A stretch of DNA of 56,581 nucleotides from contig JEMX01000109.1 of assembly GCA_000585055.1 (NCBI GenBank), forward strand, positions 396 through 56,976, in the 5' to 3' direction. The stretch is from Candidatus Accumulibacter appositus. GTDB lineage: Bacteria; Pseudomonadota; Gammaproteobacteria; Burkholderiales; Rhodocyclaceae. Position 1 is the first letter of the stretch. Each line of letters begins with the position of its first letter. The position numbers and the translations under genes were made by a program. The notes under the pieces were generated by a model, which did not search any database, was not told the DNA's origin, and saw only the letters and a list, made by a program, of their open reading frames with translations. Of the stretch, positions 28,683 through 37,840 are shown piece after piece.

Positions 28683-29876
28683 ATGAGCAAGCTTTTGTAT
28701 CTTGTCCACCGCCTGCCTTACCCGCCAAACAAGGGCGACAAGGTTCGTTCCTATCATTTGCTCAAGCATCTGGCAGGCAGACATCGCGTTTTTCTTGGAA
28801 CATTCATTGACGATCGGCAGGACGAGATCCATGTCGATACTGTCCGCGAGTATTGTGCCGACATGTACGTTGCCAGGATCAATCCGCGCCTAGCCAAGGT
28901 GATCAGTCTAAGCGGCCTGGTTAACAACAGCGCCTTGACTCTAAGCTACTACCGCAATGCAGGATTGCAGAGCTGGGTCGATCGCACCGTCCGAGAACAG
29001 CAGGTCGACGCGGTGGTCATTTTTTCTTCGGTAATGGCGCAGTTTGTCCAGGGTTTCCCCAATGTGCGCAAGCTTGTTGACTTTGTTGATGTCGATTCCT
29101 TGAAGTGGTCGCAGTATGCGCCGCAACATCGCTGGCCGATGTCCTGGCTTTACCGGCGGGAGGGTAAGCGATTGCTGGCGTTTGAACGTTCTGTGGCGGT
29201 CCAGGCTGCGCGATCGTTCTTCGTTACCCAGGCCGAGAGCGAGTTGTTTTGCGGCCTGGCGCCAGAATGTTCTGGCACCGTCGAGGCGATGTGCAATGGC
29301 GTCGATGCAGACTACTTTTCTCCGCAGCATGAATTGCCGGTGCCGTTTGACGCGCAGGAATTGCCCCTGGTGTTTACCGGCGCCATGGACTACTGGCCAA
29401 ATATCGACGCGGTGACGTGGTTCGCGAAGGAAATACTACCTGTCTTGTTGCAGCGTTGGCCCGCTGTGCGCTTTCACATCGTCGGACGCAATCCCACCGC
29501 CGAGGTCCAGGCGCTGGCCAGCAAGCAAGTGTTGGTGACCGGCACAGTCCCCGACGTTCGCCCGTACCTGCGCCATGCGGCGGTCGTCGTCGCTCCCCTG
29601 CGTCTGGCACGTGGCGTTCAGAACAAGATCCTCGAAGCGATGGCCATGGCGGTGCCGGTAGTTGCGTCACTGGAGTGCTCAACTGCCATTGATGCCGTTC
29701 CAGAGCGAGATTTCCTGACGGCAGGGACTAGTTCACAGTTCGTTGCCCAGCTTGAGGCGATACTTCGGGAGCCGGATCGCGCTCGATCAATCGGAACGGC
29801 TGCACGTCAACGGGTATTGGCACGCTACAGTTGGGATGCCCATCTCTCAATCATCGATCCTTATCTTGGCCTATGA
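28683..29876 (+). CDS. XrtA-system glycosyltransferase (GT4, stp1 type)
   Basis: A GT-B sugar transferase of 397 residues. Its N-terminus LLYLVHRLPYPPNKGDKVRS is the signature of the TIGR03087-like exosortase-linked family. VDFVDVDSLKWSQYA, MCNGVDADYF, LVFTGAMDYWPNIDAV and VVAPLRLARGVQNKILEAMAM are the expected donor-domain motifs. The gene is visibly less GC-rich than neighbours and follows a decayed stretch, so it may be a later replacement. A second copy of this family, collapsed, lies at 33147-33630. Confidence 0.92.
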   Translation: MSKLLYLVHRLPYPPNKGDKVRSYHLLKHLAGRHRVFLGTFIDDRQDEIHVDTVREYCADMYVARINPRLAKVISLSGLVNNSALTLSYYRNAGLQSWVDRTVREQQVDAVVIFSSVMAQFVQGFPNVRKLVDFVDVDSLKWSQYAPQHRWPMSWLYRREGKRLLAFERSVAVQAARSFFVTQAESELFCGLAPECSGTVEAMCNGVDADYFSPQHELPVPFDAQELPLVFTGAMDYWPNIDAVTWFAKEILPVLLQRWPAVRFHIVGRNPTAEVQALASKQVLVTGTVPDVRPYLRHAAVVVAPLRLARGVQNKILEAMAMAVPVVASLECSTAIDAVPERDFLTAGTSSQFVAQLEAILREPDRARSIGTAARQRVLARYSWDAHLSIIDPYLGL

Positions 29877-29958
29877 AATACTCCATCACAACGCTAGGAA
29901 GACAACGACGCGCCCCGCGCTTTTCAGGATGTTCGGGCTTTGTCACGGGCAGTAGGCG

Positions 29959-31179
29959 ATGAGCTTGCGTGTTCTCCATATTCTCGATCACTCGATCCCT
30001 CTGCACAGCGGCTATACCTTTCGTACGCTGTCGATCCTCCGGGAACAGCGCAAGCTCGGCTGGGAGACCTTTCATCTAACGACGCCCAAACAGGGCGCCG
30101 GGACGGCCGTGCAGGAAGAAACGGGCGGCTGGACGTTTCATCGCACGCCGAATGCTGAAGGCCAAGGACCGTTGGCCCAGCTTCGCTTGACCGCCAAACG
30201 CCTGGAGCAGGTCGTGGCCGCGACGCAGCCCGACCTTCTGCACGCCCACTCACCGGTCCTCAATGCTCTGCCGAGTTTGTGGGTCGGGCGTCGGCGACGC
30301 TTGCCGGTGGTCTATGAGGTGCGGGCATTCTGGGAAGACGCTGCGGTCGATCATGGTACGACGACCGAGGGCAGTCTGCGCTATCGCGCCTCGCGCGCCC
30401 TGGAGAGCTTGGCTCTGCGCCGGGCCGATCAGGTGACGACGATCTGCGAAGGGCTGCGCCGCGATATTGCCGACCGGGGCATCGCGTCGGAGCGCATCAC
30501 GGTGATCCCCAATGCGGTGGACGTCAGCCTGTTCCAGTTCGGCGTCGAAGCTGATCTCGCGCTACGCCGTTCGCTGGGACTGGAGGGTGCGACGGTGCTC
30601 GGTTTTGCGGGTTCCTTCTACGGCTATGAAGGACTCGACCTGCTGATCGAGGCGGCGCGCCAGATGCTTCCCCGGCATCCGCAGCTGCGCCTGCTTCTCG
30701 TCGGTGGCGGCCCGCAAGAGGCCAGTCTTAAGGCTCAGGCCGTCGCCGCCGGGCTGCAGGATCGCGTCATTTTCACCGGCCGCGTCGCGCACGCCGAGGT
30801 GCAGCGCTACTACGAGCTGATAGATGTCCTTGCCTATCCGCGTCTGCCGATCCGGCTGACTGAACTGGTCACCCCGCTGAAACCCCTTGAGGCGATGGCG
30901 CAGGGAAGGATGTTCGTTGCTTCGGACGTCGGCGGTCACCGTGAGCTGGTCCGCCACGGCGAGACCGGCTTCCTGTTTCCTGCCGGCGATCCCGTGGCAC
31001 TGGCGGCGGCTCTCGATGATGTCCTCGGCCAACGCGCGCGGTGGCCACAGATTGCTGCGCAGGCGCGTCGCTTTGTCGAGGTCGAACGGACCTGGGCGAG
31101 CAGCGTTGCCCGCTATCGGGAGGTTTACCGTCGGGCCTTGTCCGGTGCTGGACGCGGTCAGTCTGCTCCCTCCATCTGA
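29959..31179 (+). CDS. XrtA-system glycosyltransferase (GT4, stp3 type)
   Basis: A GT-B sugar transferase of 406 residues, TIGR04063-like. It opens SLRVLHILDHSIPLHSGYTF. Other motifs are PVVYEVRAFWEDAAVDHGTT, VIPNAVDVSLFQ, LLLVGGGPQEASLKAQ and the GT4 donor motif PLKPLEAMAQGRMFVASDVGG. It is the intact relative of the remnant at 28204. The neighbouring amidotransferase starts 15 nt after its stop. The linkage formed is unknown. Confidence 0.93.
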   Translation: MSLRVLHILDHSIPLHSGYTFRTLSILREQRKLGWETFHLTTPKQGAGTAVQEETGGWTFHRTPNAEGQGPLAQLRLTAKRLEQVVAATQPDLLHAHSPVLNALPSLWVGRRRRLPVVYEVRAFWEDAAVDHGTTTEGSLRYRASRALESLALRRADQVTTICEGLRRDIADRGIASERITVIPNAVDVSLFQFGVEADLALRRSLGLEGATVLGFAGSFYGYEGLDLLIEAARQMLPRHPQLRLLLVGGGPQEASLKAQAVAAGLQDRVIFTGRVAHAEVQRYYELIDVLAYPRLPIRLTELVTPLKPLEAMAQGRMFVASDVGGHRELVRHGETGFLFPAGDPVALAAALDDVLGQRARWPQIAAQARRFVEVERTWASSVARYREVYRRALSGAGRGQSAPSI

Positions 31180-31194
31180 CGCCGAGTCGCCATT

Positions 31195-33150
31195 GTGTGT
31201 GGTATTCACGGTATCTATCGCTTTGACGGCCTGAGTGTTGAGCCGCGCATGCTATCCAGCATGGGCGATCGCATCCGACATCGTGGTCCGGACGACGAAG
31301 GCAGCCATGTTGATGGCCCCTGCGGGATTGGCATGCGCCGGCTTTCGATCATCGACCTGGCGGGCGGGCACCAGCCGCTGTCGAAGACGGGCGGGCACCA
31401 GCCGCTGTCGAATGTGGATGGCAGCCTGTGGCTGGTCTGCGACGGCGAAATCTACAACTTTCGCGAGTTGCGCAGCGAGTTGCAGGGCAAGGGCTATCAC
31501 TTCAAGAGCGGATCCGATGCCGAGGTGTTGCTGCATCTCTACGATGCCGAGGGCGACGACTTCGTTCTGCGGCTCAACGGGATGTTCGATTTTGCCCTCT
31601 GGGACGTGCGTCGGCGACGCCTGCTGATCGGTCGTGACCGCCTCGGTGTGAAGCCGCTGTACGTTCTTCAGGACTGGCAGCGGCTGGCCTTCGCCAGTGA
31701 AGCCAAGGCTCTGCTGGCCTTGCCCGGGGTGAGCGCCGAACTCGACCACGGCGTTGTCGCCGACTATCTGCATCTTGGCTACGTCGCTGCTCCCGGCTGT
31801 ATCTTCAAGGACATCCGTAAGTTGCCTCCGGCCACCCTGTTGGCGGTCGAGGATGGTGAGGTGCGCGAGTGGCGCTACTGGCGCTTGAGCGAGCAGATCA
31901 TCAGTGGCGTCTCCGAAAGCCAGTGGATCGAGCGCGTCAAGGTTCAGCTCGACGAATCGGTGCGCATGCAGATGGTCAGCGATGTCCCGATCGGAGCCTT
32001 CCTCTCGGGCGGCGTCGAGTCGAGCGCCGTGCTTGGCTTGATGGCCCGCCACTCGGAGCAGCCGATCCGCACCTACGCCATCGGGTTTTCCGGCGCTGAA
32101 GCCGAGGCCTTGTACAATGAGCTGCCCTATGCGCGCCAGATGGCAAAGCTGTTCGCCAGCGAGCATCGCGAGATCGTCGTCCAGCCCGATGTCGTTGCTC
32201 TTTTGCCGAAGCTGCTCTGGCACATGGATGAGCCCCTCTCGAACACCGCTTTCATAACCACCTATCTGGTTTCCGAATTTGCTCGCGGGGATGTCAAGGT
32301 GATTCTTTCCGGCGTCGGCGGCGATGAACTGTTTGGTGGTTACCGGCGTTATCTCGGCGGCCACTACGTGCGGCGCTATCGACGCTGGCCGGGCTGGTTG
32401 CGGCGTGCGGCGAGTCTCGTGGCGCGGCGTTTCCCAGCCAGCCGGAATTCCGGTGTGCTCAATGATCTGCGCCTGGCAAAAGGTTTTATGGCCAGTGCCG
32501 AAATGAGTTTCGACGAACGTTATCGCAGCTACCTGCAGGTGCTCAGTCGCCGCCACGTTTCCGCCTTGTTGCTGGACGAGTCGGCGGCGAGCGCCTCCGA
32601 TCCCTTGGCGCGGGCTTTTGCGGCGGCCGGCAACGAGGACGAGCTGAACAGGATGTTGGCCGTCGATGCCGAAACACAGCTGCCCGACGATCTGCTGTTG
32701 CTCACTGACAAGATGAGCATGGCCATGTCGCTCGAATGCCGCGTGCCATTTCTCGATCATCAGCTGGTCGAACTGGCAGCGGCGATGCCGGCTTCGATCA
32801 AGGTTCGCGACGGCCGTCTCAAGCACCTGCTCAAGGCGTCGCTGGCAGATCTGCTGCCCGACGATATCCTCAGCCGCAAGAAGCGTGGCTTTGGCACGCC
32901 GATGGGCGCTTGGCTGAAGCGTGAGTTGGCGCCCTTGCTGAAACGGCTGCTCGCGGCCGAGGTGGTCGAAGCGCGCGGGCTGTTCAGTCATACGGTGGTC
33001 AAGCGCCTGATGGCCGATCACGCAGCCAATCGCATCGATGGCACCGATATCCTGTTGGCGATGATGAATCTAGAAATCTGGAGCCGGATCTTTCTCGATC
33101 GTCGTGATCCCGCCGATGTGGCTGAAGAACTCAAGAGCTACGTTGGATGA
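31195..33150 (+). CDS. Second asparagine-synthase-like amidotransferase with altered PP-loop
   Basis: A protein of 651 residues. The start is GTG 31195, chosen because it is immediately followed by Cys (MCGIHGIYRF), the glutaminase nucleophile. HRGPDDEGSH, MRRLSIIDLAGG, CDGEIYNFRELR and RDRLGVKPLY follow. In the ATP-binding loop the usual SGGxDSS reads SGGVESS: codon 275 (GAG, 32017-32019) is Glu instead of Asp. A 27-bp tandem duplication at 31364-31417 inserts nine residues (GGHQPLSKT) in the glutaminase domain. Otherwise the synthetase motifs (LSGVGGDELFGGYRRYL) are present. It may be functionally altered. Confidence 0.88.
   Translation: MCGIHGIYRFDGLSVEPRMLSSMGDRIRHRGPDDEGSHVDGPCGIGMRRLSIIDLAGGHQPLSKTGGHQPLSNVDGSLWLVCDGEIYNFRELRSELQGKGYHFKSGSDAEVLLHLYDAEGDDFVLRLNGMFDFALWDVRRRRLLIGRDRLGVKPLYVLQDWQRLAFASEAKALLALPGVSAELDHGVVADYLHLGYVAAPGCIFKDIRKLPPATLLAVEDGEVREWRYWRLSEQIISGVSESQWIERVKVQLDESVRMQMVSDVPIGAFLSGGVESSAVLGLMARHSEQPIRTYAIGFSGAEAEALYNELPYARQMAKLFASEHREIVVQPDVVALLPKLLWHMDEPLSNTAFITTYLVSEFARGDVKVILSGVGGDELFGGYRRYLGGHYVRRYRRWPGWLRRAASLVARRFPASRNSGVLNDLRLAKGFMASAEMSFDERYRSYLQVLSRRHVSALLLDESAASASDPLARAFAAAGNEDELNRMLAVDAETQLPDDLLLLTDKMSMAMSLECRVPFLDHQLVELAAAMPASIKVRDGRLKHLLKASLADLLPDDILSRKKRGFGTPMGAWLKRELAPLLKRLLAAEVVEARGLFSHTVVKRLMADHAANRIDGTDILLAMMNLEIWSRIFLDRRDPADVAEELKSYVG
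31364..31417 (+). repeat. 27-bp tandem duplication inside the second amidotransferase
   Basis: Two adjacent 27-mers (31364-31390 and 31391-31417) match at 24 positions. They encode GGHQPLSKT and GGHQPLSNV. The sister protein at 26267 has a single such segment (STGQQPLYNED), so this is an insertion by duplication that keeps the frame. The segment sits between the conserved RLSIIDL and GEIYNF motifs of the glutaminase domain. Confidence 0.85.
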
Positions 33151-33630
33151 CGATTCTCGACATGCATGAGCGCGTCCGGTTTCCGCCCCAGCGTGGCGGC
33201 AAGATTCGATCCTTCAGCAGGCTTCGTCACCCGTCCGCGAGTGGCCGGGAACACGGTCTCCGGGGGGGGCGGCGGATGTGCATGCTTTTTTGCGCCAGTC
33301 GGCATTGATGGTGCCGCTGAACTTCGTCCGCGGCACCCCGGACAGGACTATCGAACACACGCTGATGGGCGTGCCGGTGCTCACTAGCCGGCTCGCTGTC
33401 GGCGGCGTCGATGGCGAGTCCGTGACGCACTTCCTTGTCGCAGATTCTCCTCGGGAATACTCTGGCGTAATCCTGCGGATCAGCAATGATCCGGCGGAAC
33501 GGCCCGCCTGGCGCTGGTCGGGTGGATGAGCGTGCGCAGTGATCATGCTCGGGCGCACTTGATGGAAAGATTCGATCGGGTCATTGGTCGCAACGTCCGG
33601 GAACGTCTGAGACGGCAAGAAAAGGTTCGC
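33147..33630 (+). pseudogene. Collapsed stp1-type glycosyltransferase
   Basis: ATG 33147 overlaps the amidotransferase stop. The first ~27 codons (RVRFPPQRGGKIRSFSRLRH) match the N-terminus of the stp1-type enzyme at 28683 (HRLPYPPNKGDKVRSYHLLK). From ~33278 another frame encodes a match to its C-terminal donor site (VPLNFVRGTPDRTIEHTLMG against VAPLRLARGVQNKILEAMAM, then VPVLTSRLAV). Near 33501 one missing G shifts the frame again, and the tail continues as ARLALVGWMSVRSDHARAHL up to ~33620. Roughly 230 central codons are deleted. This is a decayed second copy. Confidence 0.8.
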
Positions 33631-33981
33631 ATGAAGATCGGAAATATCGGTTTGGGCTATGTAGGGGCTGTGTCGTTGGCTCGTCTGACGCATGACGGCC
33701 CTGCGTCGATCTACGCGCTGCGCGATTTTCCCGGAGTGGAGCGCTTCAGAGTCGAGCCGCTATCGACCGACCCGACCACCGCTAGTCTCGCGACTGCCCC
33801 AGGCTTCGCTCGCCATAGCGAAGAAGAAATCGTCCGCAATTTCAAGGCACGGCTGGGGCAGGCGGTTGATATTGGTAGTGTCCAAGTAGTCGACCGGCGC
33901 AACGAGTCTTCGGGCAGGCTCCGCTACCCTATCAGTCACGTCAAGTCCCATACCGGGGAGCAGAAAGCTACGCATGCGTGA
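33631..33981 (+). pseudogene. Mosaic remnant: UDP-sugar dehydrogenase start joined to adenylating-enzyme tail
   Basis: ATG 33631 begins MKIGNIGLGYVGAVSLARLT, the Rossmann start of UDP-glucose/GDP-mannose 6-dehydrogenases. After ~23 residues similarity stops. From ~33780 the same frame reads HSEEEIVRNFKARLGQAVDI and then SGRLRYPISHV, which resembles the C-terminal end of CapK/phenylacetate-CoA-ligase-like adenylating enzymes (a charged helix, a strand, then SGKxRxVxxxV). The frame is open but joins two truncated genes, probably by deletion. It overlaps the next gene's start by 8 nt. The first identification is fairly firm, the second tentative. Confidence 0.6.
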
Positions 33982-35299
33982 TTTGTTGCTACTTGGGATC
34001 ATTCTTGTTTCCCTGCCGTTTGCCTTGCGCCACACCTGGATCGCGGTGAGCTTGTGGACTTGGGTCAGCCTCATGAATCCTCATAGGCTGGCGTTTGGAT
34101 TCGTCCACGATGCCCCTGTCGCGGCGGTGGTGGCAGGCACGGCCTTGCTGTCTCTGGTGGTCACCCGCGACAAGTTGCGCATGCCGTGGAGTCCTCCCGT
34201 GGTTGTGCTGTTCTTTTTTGTCTTGTGGATGTGTGTGACTACCGTCTTCGCAATTGATCCGGCAGGTTCTGCGACTCAGCTCAACAGGATCCTGAAGGTG
34301 CAGGTAATGACAGCGGTTGCCTTGCTTGCCTTGCATGAGCGGAAACATATCCAGGTATTTATTTGGGTTAACGTCTTGTCGATCGCTTATTTTGGCGTTA
34401 AAGGCGGGATGTTCACTATTCTAAAGGGGGGCGCCTTAAGAGTCTGGGGGCCGGCTGGCAGTTTCATTGAGGAAAACAACGCACTGGCTGTCGCTACCAT
34501 CATGATAATTCCACTGATTTATTACTTGCGGACGGTTTCTTCTCGTGCGTGGATGCGTTTGGGCCTGCTCGGCATGATGCTACTCTGTGCGTTTTCGGCG
34601 CTAGGGTCGCAATCCAGAGGAGCTCTTATAGCGGTCTCAGCGATGACTTTGGTGCTCTGGTATCGCTCCCAGAAAAAGTTCGCCCTTGGCATAGGGCTCG
34701 TCGTTGTCGCTGCTTCCCTGCTTGCTTTCATGCCTTCATCATGGGAGGAGCGTATGGGGACGATACAGACCTACGAAGAGGACCAATCCGCAATGGGTCG
34801 CATACACGCATGGCAGACCGCGATTAACGTCGCCAATAACCGGCCATTTGGTGCCGGATTTGAGATGTACGATTGGGGTGTTCACGCAATGTATTCTCCG
34901 CCGGCAACGGAAAAGCCTCGGGCCGCGCACAGCATCTACTTTTCAGTGCTCGGGGAGCACGGCTACGTTGGTCTGTTCCTGTACTTGCTGATGTGGTGGC
35001 TAGTGTTTCGTTTGGCCGGGCGGATGCGCAAAGAGACCAAGGGTATAGCAAAAGTTTCCTGGGTCTATGAACTTGTCGGGATGTGCCAGGTTTCTCTGGT
35101 TGGTTTTTTCGTCGGCGGCGCGTTCTTGAGTCTGGCATATTTTGACTTGCCGTTCAATATCCTGGTGATTCTTGTCGTCACTCAGCGTTGGTTGAATGAA
35201 GGGGGGTGGAAAAATGAAACGGTCGCAGTGCCGGGATCTCGCGACAGTTCTTGTTTATCCGCCCAAACGAATACGGCGGCCCTTCCGGTAGCCAAATGA
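33974..35299 (+). CDS. XrtA-associated O-antigen-ligase-like membrane protein
   Basis: A polytopic inner-membrane protein of 441 residues resembling the exosortase-A-associated O-glycosylation ligase family (TIGR03097-like) within the Wzy/WaaL group. It begins MRDLLLLGIILVSLPFALRH, followed by SLMNPHRLAFGF near residue 35. About eleven hydrophobic helices follow. The large periplasmic loop holds MGRIHAWQTAINVANNRPFG and AAHSIYFSVLGEHGYVGLFL, the conserved Wzy_C region with the catalytic-type His. It polymerises or transfers the glycan (inference from family). Its composition is more AT-rich than upstream genes. The stop overlaps the next start (ATGA). Confidence 0.9.
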   Translation: MRDLLLLGIILVSLPFALRHTWIAVSLWTWVSLMNPHRLAFGFVHDAPVAAVVAGTALLSLVVTRDKLRMPWSPPVVVLFFFVLWMCVTTVFAIDPAGSATQLNRILKVQVMTAVALLALHERKHIQVFIWVNVLSIAYFGVKGGMFTILKGGALRVWGPAGSFIEENNALAVATIMIIPLIYYLRTVSSRAWMRLGLLGMMLLCAFSALGSQSRGALIAVSAMTLVLWYRSQKKFALGIGLVVVAASLLAFMPSSWEERMGTIQTYEEDQSAMGRIHAWQTAINVANNRPFGAGFEMYDWGVHAMYSPPATEKPRAAHSIYFSVLGEHGYVGLFLYLLMWWLVFRLAGRMRKETKGIAKVSWVYELVGMCQVSLVGFFVGGAFLSLAYFDLPFNILVILVVTQRWLNEGGWKNETVAVPGSRDSSCLSAQTNTAALPVAK

Positions 35300-36273
35300 T
35301 AGAGAAAACTTTACTGAAAATCGTGGCCCCCGGAGGGAGGCGTGGCAAGCTATCTATTTTCATTTTTCATCGTGTTCTCCCGCGACAAGATCAGGTTCTC
35401 AATTGGGATCTGGATGCGGCCGGTTTTGAACAAACTGTTAGATGGCTGAAGGAATGGTTCAATGTCTTGCCTCTTGATCAGGCGGTGGCTCGGTTAAAAG
35501 ACAATTCGTTACCGCCGGCCGCAGCGGCAATCACCTTCGATGATGGTTATGCGGACAACTTCACCGTGGCGATGCCGATTCTCAGAGCCTACGGTCTAAC
35601 AGCAAGCTTTTTTATTGCGACGGGATATCTGAATGGCGGGCGGATGTGGAACGACACGATCGTCGAGGCAGTTCGCCGTTGCAGCAAAGCAAGGCTGGAT
35701 CTCTTAAAAGAGGGGCTTGGCGTACATGAATTGGGTTCTCCAGACGCAATCCGCAAAGCAATATTTAGCCTTCTCAATGATGTCAAGTATCTCGGTCGCT
35801 GTGAACGTGAGAAGGCGGCCGACTATGTGGCAGCAGCGGCTGGGACCAAGTTGCCATCAGACTTGATGCTGACCGCCGAGCAAGTGAGAGAGATGCGTCG
35901 TGCAGGCATGTTGATCGGCGCACATACCGTGTCACACCCAATTCTTGCCCGATTGCCGCCTGAGGAAGCTAGGACAGAGGTGGCCGAGAGTAAGAGATTT
36001 CTCGAATCTTTGCTGCAGGAGCGTGTCGGACTGTTTGCCTACCCGAATGGAAAACCGAATGTTGACTATCGGGCCGTAGATGCCGAAATGCTTCATGGCT
36101 TGGGTTTTGACGCTGCGCTGACCACTGCCTCGGGTGTGGCAGATGCGGCAAGTGATATCATGCAACTGCCCCGATTTACTCCGTGGGAGCGAACAAGGTT
36201 CCGTTTTGGTGCAAGGCTTGTCCAGAACGTGTTGCAAAATCCACTGCTGCGGTCCGCACAGACTGCCGAGTGA
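35296..36273 (+). CDS. Polysaccharide deacetylase family protein
   Basis: A NodB-fold protein of 325 residues. ATG 35296 overlaps the ligase stop and gives MIEKTLLKIVAPGG. The frame extends further upstream but inside the ligase gene. Motifs are IFIFHRVLPRQDQ, AITFDDGYADNF (catalytic Asp, metal Asp), MLIGAHTVSHPIL (metal His residues) and LFAYPNGKPNVDY. There is no clear signal peptide. It is distinct from the first deacetylase at 21397 and resembles those found beside the exosortase ligase. A 278-nt gap with no recognisable gene follows. Confidence 0.9.
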   Translation: MIEKTLLKIVAPGGRRGKLSIFIFHRVLPRQDQVLNWDLDAAGFEQTVRWLKEWFNVLPLDQAVARLKDNSLPPAAAAITFDDGYADNFTVAMPILRAYGLTASFFIATGYLNGGRMWNDTIVEAVRRCSKARLDLLKEGLGVHELGSPDAIRKAIFSLLNDVKYLGRCEREKAADYVAAAAGTKLPSDLMLTAEQVREMRRAGMLIGAHTVSHPILARLPPEEARTEVAESKRFLESLLQERVGLFAYPNGKPNVDYRAVDAEMLHGLGFDAALTTASGVADAASDIMQLPRFTPWERTRFRFGARLVQNVLQNPLLRSAQTAE

Positions 36274-36551
36274 AGCGGAAAACAAACATGGTTTTGAGCT
36301 ATGCGCGGGGTCGGTGTGCTGCGAACGGGACGAGCAAAACTATCTACTATTTTCAAGTGCTGCTGCGTACAGAGCTTCACAGCCCGAGAGCGGATTTCTC
36401 CTCCACGTCAGAATGAGGCACTTATTCCATTGAACCGAGCAGCAGACGATAAGGAGCGCTCCTGCGAAACCTACGCTGCCTACCCGGTCTGGTCCCCTGA
36501 CGCGCCAGGGCTCGCACTTTTGAACAATCGCTGCGACACGCTACAGAAAAA

Positions 36552-37835
36552 ATGACAAATACCCCAGAAAACAAGCGTATTCTTATAGTTGCTTACCACT
36601 TTCCGCCTTGCAAAACTAGTAGTGGGATTCAACGCACCTTGAAGTTTTGTACTTACCTTCGGGAGTATGGCTGGGACCCTTTAGTTTTGACGATTTCACC
36701 GATTGCCTATGAAACCACCAGTCTTGACCAAGTGCGAGAGATTCCCAAGGATGTGGTCGTTGAGCGCGCTTTCGGATTGGATACTTCTCGCCACCTTGCC
36801 ATCGCTGGCAGATACTTCCGCTGGATGGCCCAACCTGATCGCTGGATCGGTTGGTGGCCTGGAGCTGTGTGGACAGGAATGCGTATGATCAAGCGATATC
36901 AGCCAGCGGTCATAATGTCCACCTTCCCGATTGCAACGGCTCATCGTATAGGCCTCAGCCTGCAAAAGAAAAGCGGCCTGCCATGGGTTGCCGATTTTCG
37001 CGATGCGATGACCGAACCCGACTACCCGCGCGATCCCTCGACCTGGAAAATCCATCGCAAGCTGGAGCAAGAAATTGTTCAACACTGCACGAAAGCGGTG
37101 TTTACGACCGAGCCGGCACGTCAAATGTACGCCGACCGCTATCCTGAATACCCGGCCGCGCACTGGGATGTCATCGAGAACGGTTTCGATGAAGAAAACT
37201 TCCGCGATGCCGAATCGGGTATTGATCCCGCACCTCTCGGCGCTTCCGGCCAGCTCACCCTCGTCCACAGCGGCGTGCTCTACCCGATTGAGCGGGATCC
37301 GCGCCCTTTGTTTTCGGCCTTGAGTAGACTGAAGCACACCGCTCAAATCGACGCTTCACGCTTGCGGATCGTCCTTCGGGCAACCGGTGCGGACGATCTC
37401 TATCGGCCAATGCTCAGTGAACTGGGTATCGCGGATATTGTTCACCTCGAACCCGTGATAGGCTATCGCGACGCACTGCAAGAGATGCTTCGCGCCGATG
37501 CCCTACTGCTTCTGCAGGGGGACGATTGCGACCAGCAAATTCCCGCAAAGATCTACGAGTACTTTCGTTCCGGAACTCCTATCCTGGCTCTAGTTGGTCC
37601 GCACGGAATCACGGCGAGTAAGCTACGGCAGGCGGGCGTTCTCGACATTGCAGATATCACCGACGCTGACGATATTGCCGGTAGCCTGCTGAACCTCATT
37701 CAACGCGTGCGCAGTGGCAACGGAGTCGGCGTGTCGCGCGAGTTCGCGGCCAGGAACTCTCGCAAGGCGCGTAGCGCCGAACTGGCCAATATTCTCAACG
37801 AACTGACTTCTACATCTGCAAGTCTTCCCGCCTGA
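36552..37835 (+). CDS. Glycosyltransferase (GT4-like)
   Basis: A protein of 427 residues with a GT-B layout. The N-terminal domain starts ILIVAYHFPPCKTSSGIQRT, a Gly-rich acceptor-domain start usual in glycosyltransferases of polysaccharide loci. IGWWPGAVWTGMRMIKRYQP, VADFRDAMTEPDYPRDPSTW and VIENGFDEENF follow. The donor region carries LTLVHSGVLYPIERDPRPLF and IPAKIYEYFRSGTPILALVG, with the E-x7 nucleotide-sugar motif. The substrate is unknown. The gene is isolated by gaps on both sides and is not one of the typical exosortase-family transferases. Confidence 0.85.
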   Translation: MTNTPENKRILIVAYHFPPCKTSSGIQRTLKFCTYLREYGWDPLVLTISPIAYETTSLDQVREIPKDVVVERAFGLDTSRHLAIAGRYFRWMAQPDRWIGWWPGAVWTGMRMIKRYQPAVIMSTFPIATAHRIGLSLQKKSGLPWVADFRDAMTEPDYPRDPSTWKIHRKLEQEIVQHCTKAVFTTEPARQMYADRYPEYPAAHWDVIENGFDEENFRDAESGIDPAPLGASGQLTLVHSGVLYPIERDPRPLFSALSRLKHTAQIDASRLRIVLRATGADDLYRPMLSELGIADIVHLEPVIGYRDALQEMLRADALLLLQGDDCDQQIPAKIYEYFRSGTPILALVGPHGITASKLRQAGVLDIADITDADDIAGSLLNLIQRVRSGNGVGVSREFAARNSRKARSAELANILNELTSTSASLPA

Positions 37836-37840
37836 TCACT

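Noticed and set aside
36301..36555. 84-codon open frame between deacetylase and glycosyltransferase
   Set aside because: No family resemblance, no ribosome-binding site, and composition unlike coding DNA.
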